A DNA stretch of 64,000 nt from Anaerohalosphaera lusitana (GTDB taxonomy: Bacteria > Planctomycetota > Phycisphaerae > Sedimentisphaerales > Anaerohalosphaeraceae), in NCBI RefSeq assembly GCF_002007645.1, contig NZ_CP019791.1, positions 3,712,593-3,776,592 on the forward strand, written 5' to 3'. The position numbers were made by a program, and so were the translations under genes. The notes under the pieces were generated by a model. It saw nothing but the letters and a program-made list of their open reading frames with translations, was not told the DNA's origin and ran no database searches. Below, one piece after another: positions 50,718-59,869 of the stretch. Within the stretch, counting starts at the first letter, position 1. Every line of letters begins with the position of its first letter.

Positions 50718-52992
50718 AAATCGCAAGAAACGCCGGAGCAAGGGACGCAAGCGGGTGATCGAGCAGCTCCGCAGCGAGAACGCACAGCTCAAGAATACTC
50801 CGGACGACGAGAAGCTCGCCGAGGAGATGCAGCAGCGGAACCTGACCACGCGGCAGTTTTCGGTTCGAGCGCAGACACTGGACGAGAAGGAACGGACGGT
50901 CGAGGCGGTGATCGCCACCGAGGAGCGGGTAGTGGTGCTGGACTGGCGTCGGTGGGAGCCGATCGAGGAGATACTGCGGATGGACGGGGTGGTTCTGCCC
51001 GACAGCCGGCAGGTGCCGATGTTCGACACTCACATGCGTTGGGGCGGCACGGCGTCGGTAATGGGCAGCACACGCGACATACACGTAGAGGGCGGCAAGC
51101 TGGTCGGGACGAATCACTTTTCGAGCAGGCAGGCCAGCGAAGAGGCGTGGACGCTCGTCAGAGAGGGACATCTGACGGACAACAGCATCGGATACCGGGT
51201 GCTGGATTACGAAAAGATCGAGCCGGGCGAGACCGCGACCATCGGCGGCAGAAAATACACCGCATCGCCGAAGATGGCGCTTCGCGTGGCGACCGAGTGG
51301 GAGGTGATCGAAAACAGCATCTGCCCGATCGGAGCGGACCGCACCGCCAAGAATCGCGGTGATCAACATACAGAGCAGGACAGGAAGCCAAATCAAAAAC
51401 AAAACCAAAACCATTTTCAAGTTCACAAAAAGCAGGAGAAACGAACCATGAAGTTCAATGAATGGCTGAAAGAGAGAGGGTTCGACCCGGAAACGATCAG
51501 CGAAGAGCAGCGAGCCAGCCTCGAAGAGCTCTACAAAGCTGAGCAGAGCCGGAGCGAACCGGAAACGGAACCGAAGACGAAGACGAAGAAAAAGACCGAG
51601 CCCGAGCAAGGCAGCCGGTCGGCAGGCGAGGACCCCGCGGCCATGCGCGAGGCGATCAAGGCCGAGATGGAGGCGGTTCGCGAACAAGAGCGCGCCGAGC
51701 GTGCCAGGGTCGACGAGCAGATCAGAAAGCTCGGCGAAGAGGTCGGCATCGAGCAGTCGCTGATAGACGATGCGATCCACGGCGGCAAGACCGTCGAGGG
51801 CGCACAGCGGTATTTTCTCGAAAAGATCCGCAGCGACCGACCGGAGGTAGGATCCGCACCGGCGATCATCAGCCGCGACAACACGGTCAACCGCGAGGTG
51901 ATCGAGGATGCGATGCTGCTGCGTGCCGGGTACGAAGATCAGGTGGTCGAAGACAGCAACGGCGAAAAGCGTGCCGACAAGGCCGATCGCTTCCGCGATA
52001 TGTCGGTGCTGGAGATCGCTCGTCAGTCGCTTCGCATGGCCGGTCAGCCGGTGCCCTACGGTACCGAAGAGGTCATTCGGGCGGCGTTCGAGATGGACAT
52101 GCGGGGATTCTCGAATTACTCGCTTTCGACGATGCTCGGCAACGTCGCCAACAAGTCGCTGCTCCGCGGCTACGAGCTGGTCAAAAAGACCTGGCAGGCG
52201 TGGTGCACGACCGGCAGCGTGAGCGACTTCAAAGAAGTCACGAGAAATCGCTTCACCCTCCAGGACGGCTTCCAGGAGGTCAAGAACGGCGGCAGGATCG
52301 ATCACACCACCGCGACCGAAGAGGCCGAGAAGTACAGCATCACGACCTACGCGCAGATGTTCGCGATTACCCGAAACGACATCATCAACGACGACCTGAA
52401 TCAGTTCACGAAGGTCCCGATGCACATGGGTCGAGACGCCGGTCTGCTCGCGGGCAAGCTGGTCTACGCAATTCTCACCGGCAACCCGAAGATGGGCGAC
52501 GGCAAGAGCCTGTTCGTCAGCGGCCACAGCAACCTCAACACCTCGACCGGCCTGACGATGGACAACCTCAAGAGCTCGATCACGACTTTTGAGAAGCAGA
52601 CGGACAAGGGCAGCAGAAACATCCGCCTGAGCCCGAAGTACATCATCGTGCCGTCGGCACTGTACTGGACGGCCAAGGAGCTGCTGCAGTCGACGCTGAT
52701 CGTCGCCACCGGCAGCACCGACGCGGTCAAGGGCAACAAGAACGTGGTCGCGGGCGAGGTCGAGCCGATCAAGGAACCGATCCTCAACGACGACTCGGCC
52801 ACCACCTGGTATCTGGCGGCGGATCCGAGCGAGGCCGACACCGTAGAGGTCGCTTACCTCAACGGCAAGCAGACGCCTACGGTCGAAAAGTTCCCGATGA
52901 CGCCGGACGTGCTGGGCGTGCAGTATCGGGCGTATCTCGACGTCGGTGCCAAGGCTCTCGACTGGCGGACGCTTCAGAAGAACACCGCGTAA
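50707..52992 (+). CDS. Prohead protease-major capsid fusion
   Basis: 761 residues starting 11 bases before the portal stop. Residues about 45-225 match the prohead protease of HK97-like (S78) type, with His109 in FDTHMRW and Ser160 in LTDNSIGYRV, and VIENSICPIGAD closing the domain. Residues about 230-400 are a charged coiled-coil region, probably the scaffold (EAIKAEMEAVREQERAERARVDEQI). Residues about 405-761 match the Mu gpT-like major head protein (VIEDAMLLRAGY, ITRNDIINDDLNQF). An internal start at 51448 could make scaffold-capsid alone. Confidence 0.85.
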   Translation: MSNKNRKKRRSKGRKRVIEQLRSENAQLKNTPDDEKLAEEMQQRNLTTRQFSVRAQTLDEKERTVEAVIATEERVVVLDWRRWEPIEEILRMDGVVLPDSRQVPMFDTHMRWGGTASVMGSTRDIHVEGGKLVGTNHFSSRQASEEAWTLVREGHLTDNSIGYRVLDYEKIEPGETATIGGRKYTASPKMALRVATEWEVIENSICPIGADRTAKNRGDQHTEQDRKPNQKQNQNHFQVHKKQEKRTMKFNEWLKERGFDPETISEEQRASLEELYKAEQSRSEPETEPKTKTKKKTEPEQGSRSAGEDPAAMREAIKAEMEAVREQERAERARVDEQIRKLGEEVGIEQSLIDDAIHGGKTVEGAQRYFLEKIRSDRPEVGSAPAIISRDNTVNREVIEDAMLLRAGYEDQVVEDSNGEKRADKADRFRDMSVLEIARQSLRMAGQPVPYGTEEVIRAAFEMDMRGFSNYSLSTMLGNVANKSLLRGYELVKKTWQAWCTTGSVSDFKEVTRNRFTLQDGFQEVKNGGRIDHTTATEEAEKYSITTYAQMFAITRNDIINDDLNQFTKVPMHMGRDAGLLAGKLVYAILTGNPKMGDGKSLFVSGHSNLNTSTGLTMDNLKSSITTFEKQTDKGSRNIRLSPKYIIVPSALYWTAKELLQSTLIVATGSTDAVKGNKNVVAGEVEPIKEPILNDDSATTWYLAADPSEADTVEVAYLNGKQTPTVEKFPMTPDVLGVQYRAYLDVGAKALDWRTLQKNTA
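51434..51450 (+). promoter_or_regulatory. Internal ribosome site and start in the protease-capsid gene
   Basis: AGGAG (51434-51438), nine bases, then in-frame ATG at 51448-51450, opening MKFNEWLKERGFDPETIS. That is a natural N-terminus, and it follows a low-complexity linker (NQKQNQNHFQVHKKQEKR). Use would produce a 514-residue scaffold-capsid protein. Lambda C/Nu3 uses the same trick. Confidence 0.6.
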
Positions 52993-53101
52993 ACCGGTTA
53001 GCAAGATAACGCTGCGGCGGGCGGGCTGATGCTCGACCCGCGGCGGCCTTGTTTTGAGCGGATAAAACAAATTGCAAATCAGATTTTGATGGAGAATAAA
53101 A

Positions 53102-53839
53102 ATGGAACTCGAATCGATTTTTAAACTAGGTTACGGCCGGCTCGACTACACCGCCGGCGGCGACGGCGCCACCAGCGGCCAGGTCGTGCAGGTAGCGGGC
53201 AAGGCCGGTGTCGTGACGCGTGATCTCGACGACAGCGAGGCCGGTTACGCGGACGTTGAAGGCATATTCCAGATACGTGCGGCGGCCGTAGTCGGCAATG
53301 CAGGCGACAACGCCTGGTGGGACGAAGACGGCGACCCCTACGGCGACAGCGACAACGCCGGTAAAGGCGCACTGACCACGATCGCCAGCGACGGCGATTT
53401 CTGGGTGGGCACGCTCGTCGAGGACCTTGCGGCCACAGACGGCGAGGTAAAAGTAGCTCTCAACGTCGAAACGCCCGGTCTGCCCGCGTGGACAGGCAAG
53501 ACGCACGAGACCAAGGACGACGACTACACCGTCGACGCACAGGACAACGGCAAGGTGCTGCACATCGCCACCGACGCCAAGACGTTCACGCTGCCGGCGA
53601 CATCCGCGGGCTTTGAGATCACGTTCGTCAACGACGGCGCTGATGCCGTCGTCGAGCTGACGGTGAGCCCGAACGCCAACGACAAGATCACCGGAGTCGA
53701 CCTGGCGGGCGCAGACAACAAGGATATCGTCAACACCAAGGCGACCGCCGAACACGGCGACTTTATCACCCTGGTGGGCAACGGCGGCGACGGCTGGTAC
53801 ATCAAGGCGATCCGCGGCACCTGGGCACTCGAGACCTAG
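53102..53839 (+). CDS. Capsid decoration protein with DUF2190-like N-half
   Basis: 245 residues. The first part (about 20-120: GQVVQVAGKAGVVTRDLDDSEAG, IFQIRAAAVV) resembles the DUF2190 beta-barrel found next to capsid genes. The second (about 130-245: DDDYTVDAQDNGKVLHI to GDGWYIKAIRGTWALET) is a beta-rich module often seen at the end of decoration or fibre proteins. It probably stabilises the capsid surface. A GGAG ribosome site is present. It lies 109 bases behind the capsid gene. Confidence 0.7.
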   Translation: MELESIFKLGYGRLDYTAGGDGATSGQVVQVAGKAGVVTRDLDDSEAGYADVEGIFQIRAAAVVGNAGDNAWWDEDGDPYGDSDNAGKGALTTIASDGDFWVGTLVEDLAATDGEVKVALNVETPGLPAWTGKTHETKDDDYTVDAQDNGKVLHIATDAKTFTLPATSAGFEITFVNDGADAVVELTVSPNANDKITGVDLAGADNKDIVNTKATAEHGDFITLVGNGGDGWYIKAIRGTWALET

Positions 53840-53965
53840 CAGATAGCCTCACAATAAACACACCTCGATCAGCCGGGCGGTCTTTCATGCCGGGCCGTCC
53901 GGCAGTCTTGATCGGGGTGGGAACCGAAGGCGGAGTTTACAGACGAAAAAGGAAAGGGCAAAACG

Positions 53966-54313
53966 ATGCAGGACTCTCATTCAAATTTTCATTTTGACAA
54001 AACGCCGACCAAACACAAGCTCGCCGCCAATATCGCGGTGGCGATGCTGCTTTACGTGATCATTCTGCTGGCGATCGCCGCGGGCGGCTGCACGGACGAC
54101 AAATTCGTCCATCAGACGTTCGACGAGGCGGGCAACCTCACCAGCCTGACGGAGATCACGCACTTCACCGCCGGCGGCAAGGAATACAAGGGTCTTCGCG
54201 GCCAGGCGCCCAACGGCTGGCTGATCGAGCTGGAGGGAAGCGCCAGCCAGGAAGTGGAGATCGAGACGTTTACCGCAAAGCTCATCGAATGGATGCAGGC
54301 GCAGTCAAAATGA
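53966..54313 (+). CDS. Membrane/lipoprotein-like phage protein
   Basis: 115 residues with a hydrophobic segment (IAVAMLLYVIILLAIAAGGC) ending in a lipobox-like AAGGC at Cys43. The external part is beta-rich. AAAGGG precedes ATG. It could be an outer-membrane spanin component or a superinfection-exclusion lipoprotein; neither can be shown. Confidence 0.5.
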   Translation: MQDSHSNFHFDKTPTKHKLAANIAVAMLLYVIILLAIAAGGCTDDKFVHQTFDEAGNLTSLTEITHFTAGGKEYKGLRGQAPNGWLIELEGSASQEVEIETFTAKLIEWMQAQSK

Positions 54314-54855
54314 GCCGACAGATCAGCTACATACCGCCGATAGTCGAGCTGCTCGACAACGGCAACATAAGACTGTCGCGTGGATGGCGTGTCCGCGCGG
54401 GCGACTGGAGTTTTATCGCAAGACAAGGATTCGTCAGCGACGGCAACTCCGTGCCCTGGCTGTTCCGCGGGCTCGTCCCCAAGTTCGGCCGAAACACGGT
54501 TGCAGGTATCGCCCATGACTGGCTGTATTACAGCGGTGAGATGATCAACAGCAGTGGACGTGCTGTCCAGATCAGCCAGAGACAGGCTGACATGATCAGG
54601 CTCGAATTGTGCCGGTGGTGCAGCGTGCCGTGGTGGCAGCGGCTGGTGAGCTATATCGGTCTGAGGATCGGCGGCTGGTACGCCTGGCGAAAGCACCGCA
54701 AACGAAGAGCAGGTGCCGAACGAAGAGCAGTTACCGGCCAGCGGAATCAAGCCTCTCAACCCGACAATGAAGATGGTGCCACGGGGGCCGGTCGAATTGT
54801 AAAAGAGCCAGCGGCAGGGCCGAGCCCCCGCACCAAATCGCAGGAGGATTTGTAG
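54310..54855 (+). CDS. DUF1353 phage protein
   Basis: The ATGA overlap sets the start at 54310. Residues about 30-95 match DUF1353: FIARQGFVSDGNSVPWLFRG, then AGIAHDWLYYSG. The following helical part is normal, but residues from about 130 are an Arg- and Ala-rich disordered tail. DUF1353 proteins occur in the head-tail region of many phages with unknown function. Confidence 0.8.
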   Translation: MSRQISYIPPIVELLDNGNIRLSRGWRVRAGDWSFIARQGFVSDGNSVPWLFRGLVPKFGRNTVAGIAHDWLYYSGEMINSSGRAVQISQRQADMIRLELCRWCSVPWWQRLVSYIGLRIGGWYAWRKHRKRRAGAERRAVTGQRNQASQPDNEDGATGAGRIVKEPAAGPSPRTKSQEDL

Positions 54856-54858
54856 GCG

Positions 54859-55224
54859 ATGAGCGACTTTGAGACACTGGTAAAGGATGCGGAGGCGAAG
54901 GCAATGACCAAGGTCGGCGGCGAGATCACCGCCACGCCGGCGGGCGGCGATGCGATCACGATCAGCTCGGCGATAGTCGGACCCGCAGACAAGGTCAGAA
55001 GCTACGACCAGCAGGGCAACCAGACGGTCGAACGCAGGAGCGTAACGATACTGCGAAGCGAATGGAACTCGCCCGCGATCGACGACACGCTGACCATCGA
55101 GGGGGCGAGCTGGCGGATCGACGACATCGACGAGCAGGACTTTTCAATCACGACCGTCACCGCGGTCAAGACGACCGACAACGCCCGACACAGCGACGGC
55201 CACTTCGTGAGGGCGGAGACGTAA
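54859..55224 (+). CDS. Head-tail joining-type protein
   Basis: 121 residues, beta-rich after a short helix, VERRSVTILRSEWNSP and DDTLTIEGASWRIDDIDEQDFSITTV. This strand pattern is like small phage head-tail connector proteins. AGGAGG is present upstream. Position after the capsid genes supports the role. Confidence 0.55.
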   Translation: MSDFETLVKDAEAKAMTKVGGEITATPAGGDAITISSAIVGPADKVRSYDQQGNQTVERRSVTILRSEWNSPAIDDTLTIEGASWRIDDIDEQDFSITTVTAVKTTDNARHSDGHFVRAET

Positions 55225-55272
55225 AGTAAAGTTATTTTCAAAACAGAAACGAAAAATGGAGATCATGGCAGA

Positions 55273-55470
55273 ATGCCCGACAACGAACATCAACCGGATT
55301 GCCCTCACCACGGCGAGATCAACGCGGAGATCCGAAATTTGAAGGCAAGCGACGCCAGGCAGTGGGACGTTTTGGAACGTGTGCAGAACCGGCTGCCGGT
55401 CTGGGCGACGACTTGGATCGGCGTGCTCATGGCCATCGCCGGGGCGCTGGGGACGGCGCTGCTGACATGA
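55273..55470 (+). CDS. Small XhlA/holin-like membrane protein
   Basis: 65 residues: an N-terminal charged helix (HHGEINAEIRNLKASDARQWDVLERVQNRL) and a C-terminal membrane helix (VWATTWIGVLMAIAGALGTALL). This tail-anchored shape resembles XhlA-type hemolysin/holin partners. Its stop overlaps the next start. Confidence 0.55.
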   Translation: MPDNEHQPDCPHHGEINAEIRNLKASDARQWDVLERVQNRLPVWATTWIGVLMAIAGALGTALLT

Positions 55471-55634
55471 TGAGTCCGCCGAAAACCACGCAGGAAAAAC
55501 GGCTGGCCGAAGAGATCAAACGGCTCAGCAGGTGGCGGGATGAGCTGAACGAACACATTACGACGCTGGAGATGCGACTGGCGTTGCAGATAAACGAAAG
55601 AGAACACAGGCAGAACGGAGAGCAGCAGATATGA
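55467..55634 (+). CDS. 55-residue coiled-coil protein
   Basis: MMSPPKTTQEKRLAEEIKRL begins a single charged coiled coil to residue 48. It starts in the previous stop and ends in the next start. No signal peptide, so not an obvious spanin. Possibly a partner of the XhlA-like protein. Confidence 0.5.
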   Translation: MMSPPKTTQEKRLAEEIKRLSRWRDELNEHITTLEMRLALQINEREHRQNGEQQI

Positions 55635-56146
55635 CCGGAACCGAATGGAAAGAACTCAGGGCACTTACGAGCGAGGCCGACACCGGCCCGGCCGTCGATG
55701 CGATCGACTGGGATACGATGCTGGCGACCGGCAGGGTTAAGCCCGGGCACGTAAACGCATACAAGTCCGGCGGGCTGTGGTTTTTCCGCGCGTACGGCAA
55801 GGGCAGCACCGGCGATACGATCCGAATGGCGGTGTGGGCGGCAAGACAGGAAGGCGGCGACTTCGCTTTGGTGTTCGTGGCAAAGTTCACGCTGGGAGCG
55901 ACGCCCGTACCAGGCATGAGCGGCTACTACTTCGCCGAGGCGGTCACGATCGAATACCAGCCGTGGCCGCGTGATGTGGTCGCTGAAAACGGCGAGCACT
56001 ACGTCATGGGCACGGGAGCCACCGCAAACGCGGGTGTCGCCACCGTCGCCGTCGATTCGCTGGAAGCGGCACGCCTGATCGGGTTTATGGAAAGCGTCAG
56101 CGGAGCCACCGAGTGGGCGGCGGAATTCGCACAGGCAGTAGTATAA
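55631..56146 (+). CDS. Phage structural protein, unknown
   Basis: 171 residues, ATGA overlap. Beta-rich with LWFFRAYGKGSTGDTIRMAVWAARQ, probably a virion component. No family recognised. Confidence 0.5.
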   Translation: MTGTEWKELRALTSEADTGPAVDAIDWDTMLATGRVKPGHVNAYKSGGLWFFRAYGKGSTGDTIRMAVWAARQEGGDFALVFVAKFTLGATPVPGMSGYYFAEAVTIEYQPWPRDVVAENGEHYVMGTGATANAGVATVAVDSLEAARLIGFMESVSGATEWAAEFAQAVV

Positions 56147-56160
56147 GAAGGGAAATAACC

Positions 56161-56472
56161 ATGACCCAAGAAGAACTCGAACAACAAACACAGTCTTTAC
56201 GCGACAGGCTTGATGCGGCTACTGATCCAGTGGAGATCAACATACTTAACAAGCTGATACCTGTTAATGAGGACCCGAACGTATACGGCTTTTATACCGA
56301 TGTCGAGATCGACGGCCTGCTGCGACTTCGCAACGACTACCTGAATGAGCAGGGCCAGGCATTGTTTGATGAGCTGCTCGAAAACCCGACGATCTATCAG
56401 CCTGAAGACATCATAACTGAGATTATCGCCGAAGTGCGGTACAGGCTGACTGGTGCGAGGATTCGCGAATGA
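56161..56472 (+). CDS. Small helical phage protein
   Basis: 103 residues from ATG at 56161 with GAAGGG upstream. All-helical and acidic (EELEQQTQSLRDRLDAATDP). It lies directly before the fibre-like gene, overlapping it by four bases. Could be a fibre or baseplate chaperone by position. Confidence 0.5.
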   Translation: MTQEELEQQTQSLRDRLDAATDPVEINILNKLIPVNEDPNVYGFYTDVEIDGLLRLRNDYLNEQGQALFDELLENPTIYQPEDIITEIIAEVRYRLTGARIRE

Positions 56473-58076
56473 TAGAACTGCTGCCAATCACGGTATTTGA
56501 TACGGTCGGCGACACGTCCGATTGGACGAAAGGTGCTGGCTGGTCTGAAACCGCCGGCGGAGAATTCAAGGCCGTTGGCGATGACTCCACCGTCGGCTCC
56601 GGCGTAGCGTACATCACAATGCCAATCATTGCAGGCAGAACGTATGCGCTGACTTTTACGGTGTCATCCGTCAGCGTAGGTGCCGACGTAACGCTTGACA
56701 TTGGACTGGGCGGCGGTACGCCGGTCAGTGTTGTGCCGGAACTTAACGAAGGACCCTCGCCCAAAGAGTACACCTGCTCTGTCACTGCCGGTGCGGGCAA
56801 CAGCTATTTGAGTATGGAGTTGTTGAGCTCCAGCGGGCCTTTGGAGTCGACTGAGTACGTTCAGCTCTCCGCACTCTCCCTGCAAGTTGCCGACATGACC
56901 GGCGAGACTCCCTCAGAGCCCGATGCGGTGTATGTCGGTGCCAAAGGCGATGCTTCCGTCCCCGATGGCGATGGCGGGACTGCTCCGGCTCCCTGCGGTG
57001 TGTACGTTTGGGATTCGGACACTGACCACGGCGGCGAGCAGCTTGGCTATTATAACGGCGAGCGGGTGTACATTTCGCAGGACACGCACCCTGACGGGGC
57101 GGGTGGTGATCCGGTGAAGTGGTATATATATTTCAAAAGTAGTTCAAGCCTGTATATAATTGGTACTGTTGTGACTGAGGCGGGTCAACCAACTGGAGGT
57201 TGGTACACAGACGCCCTTATCGCTGATGTATATATCCCATCAACGCAGTTAACCGGCACCCTGCAAGTCTCCCGCTACAACCAGCTTGCCAAATCCACAC
57301 GGCAGGTGGGGATAAAGACAGACGGCGTGAGCGGCTATGCTGTATGTGCTCAGGCAGGCAGTTGGCTCAACCAGCACAAGGACGGCAAGTTTGCGGTGGG
57401 GATAAGCACTAAGGGTTTAAGTGTATCCGCTAATTACGAGCGATACGTGTCTTCGGAGACGGCGGAATCAGTGGGGATACAGGTATTTGAAACAAATGAT
57501 GGCGATGCAAACTTCTATTGGTTTTCCGACGGAAATGTCAGCAATGCCAAGTTTCAGTTTGATCGTCCGTATAACTCTGACTATTGGCATGGCTTTTGCG
57601 ACGGAGCTATAGCGTATCCCTCTAACATAGCCTTAGCTGGCCCTCTGGAGGACATGGCCGCTGGCATATATATAGGCTCCACGCCTGCCTTAACAAAGGA
57701 GTCTAGGGTCAGAGCCGCATCCATCCACCTGCTCGACCTCGATGCCTGCACAATTACAGAGGCATGGCGTAACGATGTTGCGGCGATATTGGAGCGGTAC
57801 AAGACCCAGCCACACACAGCGGCGGCAAAGCTGGTTGAGTATGACTCTAATATAGAGGGCATATACTACGCCTTCAACGAGACGGCAAGTCCCGCAGGCA
57901 CGTACATGCACGCATACGACATACAGACGCAGACTGCACTTGAGACTGGCGGGTATGTGACTATGGTGAGTGAGGATGGGGTGAGGGCGGTTAGTTTGGG
58001 TGCCGACCCGTTCGGACGCGGGCGATATAATCTCTCTTTGCCACTGCCGCCGGTACGAGGGAGGTATGACGCGTGA
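56469..58076 (+). CDS. Fibre/receptor-binding-type protein
   Basis: 535 residues. The N-terminal 140 residues form a carbohydrate-binding-like beta sandwich (DTSDWTKGAGWSETAGGEF, TYALTFTVSSVSVG). The middle and C-terminal parts are beta-rich, Gly/Ser/Thr-rich and compatible with a LamG-like adhesin (RAASIHLLDLDACTI, AWRNDVAAILERYK). From about 57120 to 57960 the DNA is clearly AT-richer than the surrounding genes, consistent with exchange of a host-recognition part. Adhesion to surface glycans is inference. Confidence 0.55.
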   Translation: MIELLPITVFDTVGDTSDWTKGAGWSETAGGEFKAVGDDSTVGSGVAYITMPIIAGRTYALTFTVSSVSVGADVTLDIGLGGGTPVSVVPELNEGPSPKEYTCSVTAGAGNSYLSMELLSSSGPLESTEYVQLSALSLQVADMTGETPSEPDAVYVGAKGDASVPDGDGGTAPAPCGVYVWDSDTDHGGEQLGYYNGERVYISQDTHPDGAGGDPVKWYIYFKSSSSLYIIGTVVTEAGQPTGGWYTDALIADVYIPSTQLTGTLQVSRYNQLAKSTRQVGIKTDGVSGYAVCAQAGSWLNQHKDGKFAVGISTKGLSVSANYERYVSSETAESVGIQVFETNDGDANFYWFSDGNVSNAKFQFDRPYNSDYWHGFCDGAIAYPSNIALAGPLEDMAAGIYIGSTPALTKESRVRAASIHLLDLDACTITEAWRNDVAAILERYKTQPHTAAAKLVEYDSNIEGIYYAFNETASPAGTYMHAYDIQTQTALETGGYVTMVSEDGVRAVSLGADPFGRGRYNLSLPLPPVRGRYDA

Positions 58077-58855
58077 TCCTCACACGACCGACAATTACAT
58101 ACATGCTCGACGGCACTACGCTGACCGCGGCGGTGACCAGCAGCTACGATGTGCAGATGTACGTCAAGAGCGACGCCGACGCCGACTGGACGGATGCGGG
58201 GCTCGTCACCGGGCCCAGCGATGCCGACGAGCTGGTGATCGCCGACCTCGATGCGTCCAGGGTCTACGCAGCACTGGGCGTGGCCAGAAGCGACAGTCTC
58301 GCCGCGATCTCCGCACCCACCGCCGCAAAGATATTCCGCCCGGTCGCAACAGAGACCGAGGTGACCGCGACCGGGGCGTTCGGCAAGGCCGCCGCCGCCC
58401 TGCGAGATATGATCGCGGCAAGCTCCACCTTCCAAAACGACATCGGAGCCGTCGGCACCGACGAAGAAAAACAGGCTCAGGCAAAACAGTATATTCACAT
58501 CGCGCTGTACGACCCGGACACCGAGTTCGAGCGTCCGTTCGTTCTGATCAGCCCGACAGACAGCGACAGATCCGAGCTCTATGCCGAGGCAGCGTACGCG
58601 GGCAGCGGGCAGCTAAAGGTCGAGTTCGAGCGGTCGATACCGACAGCGTACCAGGCCGCCGAGCAGACCGCCAACGCCGAGCTGGACTTTCACAACTTCG
58701 TCGACGGCGTGATAGACGACTGCCAAAAACTCTCCAGCGAGCCCGGCTATCTGCTCACGCGAGAATGGAACCGGATAATGCAGCCGGCACGCTACGCACA
58801 TGACATCGAGGCGTATTTGACCGCGTTCCACGTGCTGTGGGGCCTGACCGATTAA
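58073..58855 (+). CDS. Phage tail-completion-type protein (GTG start)
   Basis: GTG overlaps the previous gene. 260 residues. The first about 85 look like a fibronectin type III-like sandwich (SSYDVQMYVKSDADADWTDAG). The rest is an alpha/beta domain (FERPFVLISPTDSD, LKVEFERSIP) in the position of a tail terminator. No firm family. Confidence 0.5.
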   Translation: MILTRPTITYMLDGTTLTAAVTSSYDVQMYVKSDADADWTDAGLVTGPSDADELVIADLDASRVYAALGVARSDSLAAISAPTAAKIFRPVATETEVTATGAFGKAAAALRDMIAASSTFQNDIGAVGTDEEKQAQAKQYIHIALYDPDTEFERPFVLISPTDSDRSELYAEAAYAGSGQLKVEFERSIPTAYQAAEQTANAELDFHNFVDGVIDDCQKLSSEPGYLLTREWNRIMQPARYAHDIEAYLTAFHVLWGLTD

Positions 58856-58891
58856 AAAACGTTACAAAACGAATTGAAAGGACGATAAAAA

Positions 58892-59803
58892 ATGTCATAC
58901 ACAATGCACACACTGGCAGGTGTTAAATACGACACCACGCTGATCAAGGGCATCACCGCCCAGACGTTTTCGCAGCAGCTCGTCGAGCTGCTCGAGGGCG
59001 GCAACGGCAGCGTCGACAACGGATTTTCCGCAGTGGCGGGCGCAGATCCGCAGTTGACATTTACCACCACCGCCATCAAGACCGCCCTGGCCACGCTGGG
59101 CGATATCGACGGCAAGGCGATCGCCGCCAGCAATTTTGTCATGTGGTTCCAGGCGGTAACGAACGGCGGCACACGCGAAGGCGCAACCAGCCATATCAAG
59201 GGCACCGCGGTGCAGGGTTTGATAATACCGCAGACGCTCACCCTGCCGCATCGAGGCAAGGCGACGCTGCAGTATCTGTGCATCTTCGTCAGCTCCGACG
59301 GATCCACCGCCCCGATCGCGTTCACCGGTTCGCAGTCACTGGACACCGGCGAGGGAGCCGCCGACGAGCTGTACACGCTGGGCGCATGCGAGATCAACGG
59401 CACAGCCGTCGAGGCCGTGCAGCAGGCGGTGATCGACTTCGGCATCACGCCCTGGACCGAAGGCGGCAGCGGCGACAAGTACCGCAGCTTCGCGGCCATC
59501 GGCACCCGCCAGCCGACCATCACGCTGGAAACCAGCCAGATCGGCAACATCACCTCCGACAACTGGGGCATACTCGGCGCCGCCCAGGACGAGACCGAGG
59601 GCTCCGAGAGCGTGATCAACGCGGCGGCACTGACCAACGGCGGTACGCTGGCGGGCACCAACGTATCGTTCACGGTCAACCGCGGGCGGATCCAGCTCGA
59701 ACCGATCTCCGGCAGCTCCGGTCAGCGGCTGGGCACCAGCATCAAAATAACGCCGATCTACGACGGCAGCAACGACGTGATCGCCGTCGGCGGGCTGGCG
59801 TAA
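58892..59803 (+). CDS. Major tail tube protein
   Basis: 303 residues with GAAAGGACG upstream. The pattern is that of tail tube proteins: a beta-rich core with a long insertion loop (TLPHRGKATLQYLCIFVSSDGS), AVIDFGITPWTEGG, and a final RLGTSIKITPIYDGSND strand set. Position before the frameshifted chaperone gene and the tape measure supports it. Confidence 0.75.
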   Translation: MSYTMHTLAGVKYDTTLIKGITAQTFSQQLVELLEGGNGSVDNGFSAVAGADPQLTFTTTAIKTALATLGDIDGKAIAASNFVMWFQAVTNGGTREGATSHIKGTAVQGLIIPQTLTLPHRGKATLQYLCIFVSSDGSTAPIAFTGSQSLDTGEGAADELYTLGACEINGTAVEAVQQAVIDFGITPWTEGGSGDKYRSFAAIGTRQPTITLETSQIGNITSDNWGILGAAQDETEGSESVINAAALTNGGTLAGTNVSFTVNRGRIQLEPISGSSGQRLGTSIKITPIYDGSNDVIAVGGLA

Positions 59804-59869
59804 TTGTTTAAAATAAAAAGCAGCTAAAACGGCAAAACGAAAAAGGGAAAAAGGGAAAAAGGGAAAACG

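Noticed and set aside
50623-53070. 815-codon open frame on the minus strand
   Set aside because: Antisense to the protease-capsid gene, with low-information composition. Rejected as a shadow.
56469-58076. Diversity-generating retroelement target
   Set aside because: A fibre-like gene is a natural target, but I see no template repeat and no reverse transcriptase in the window.
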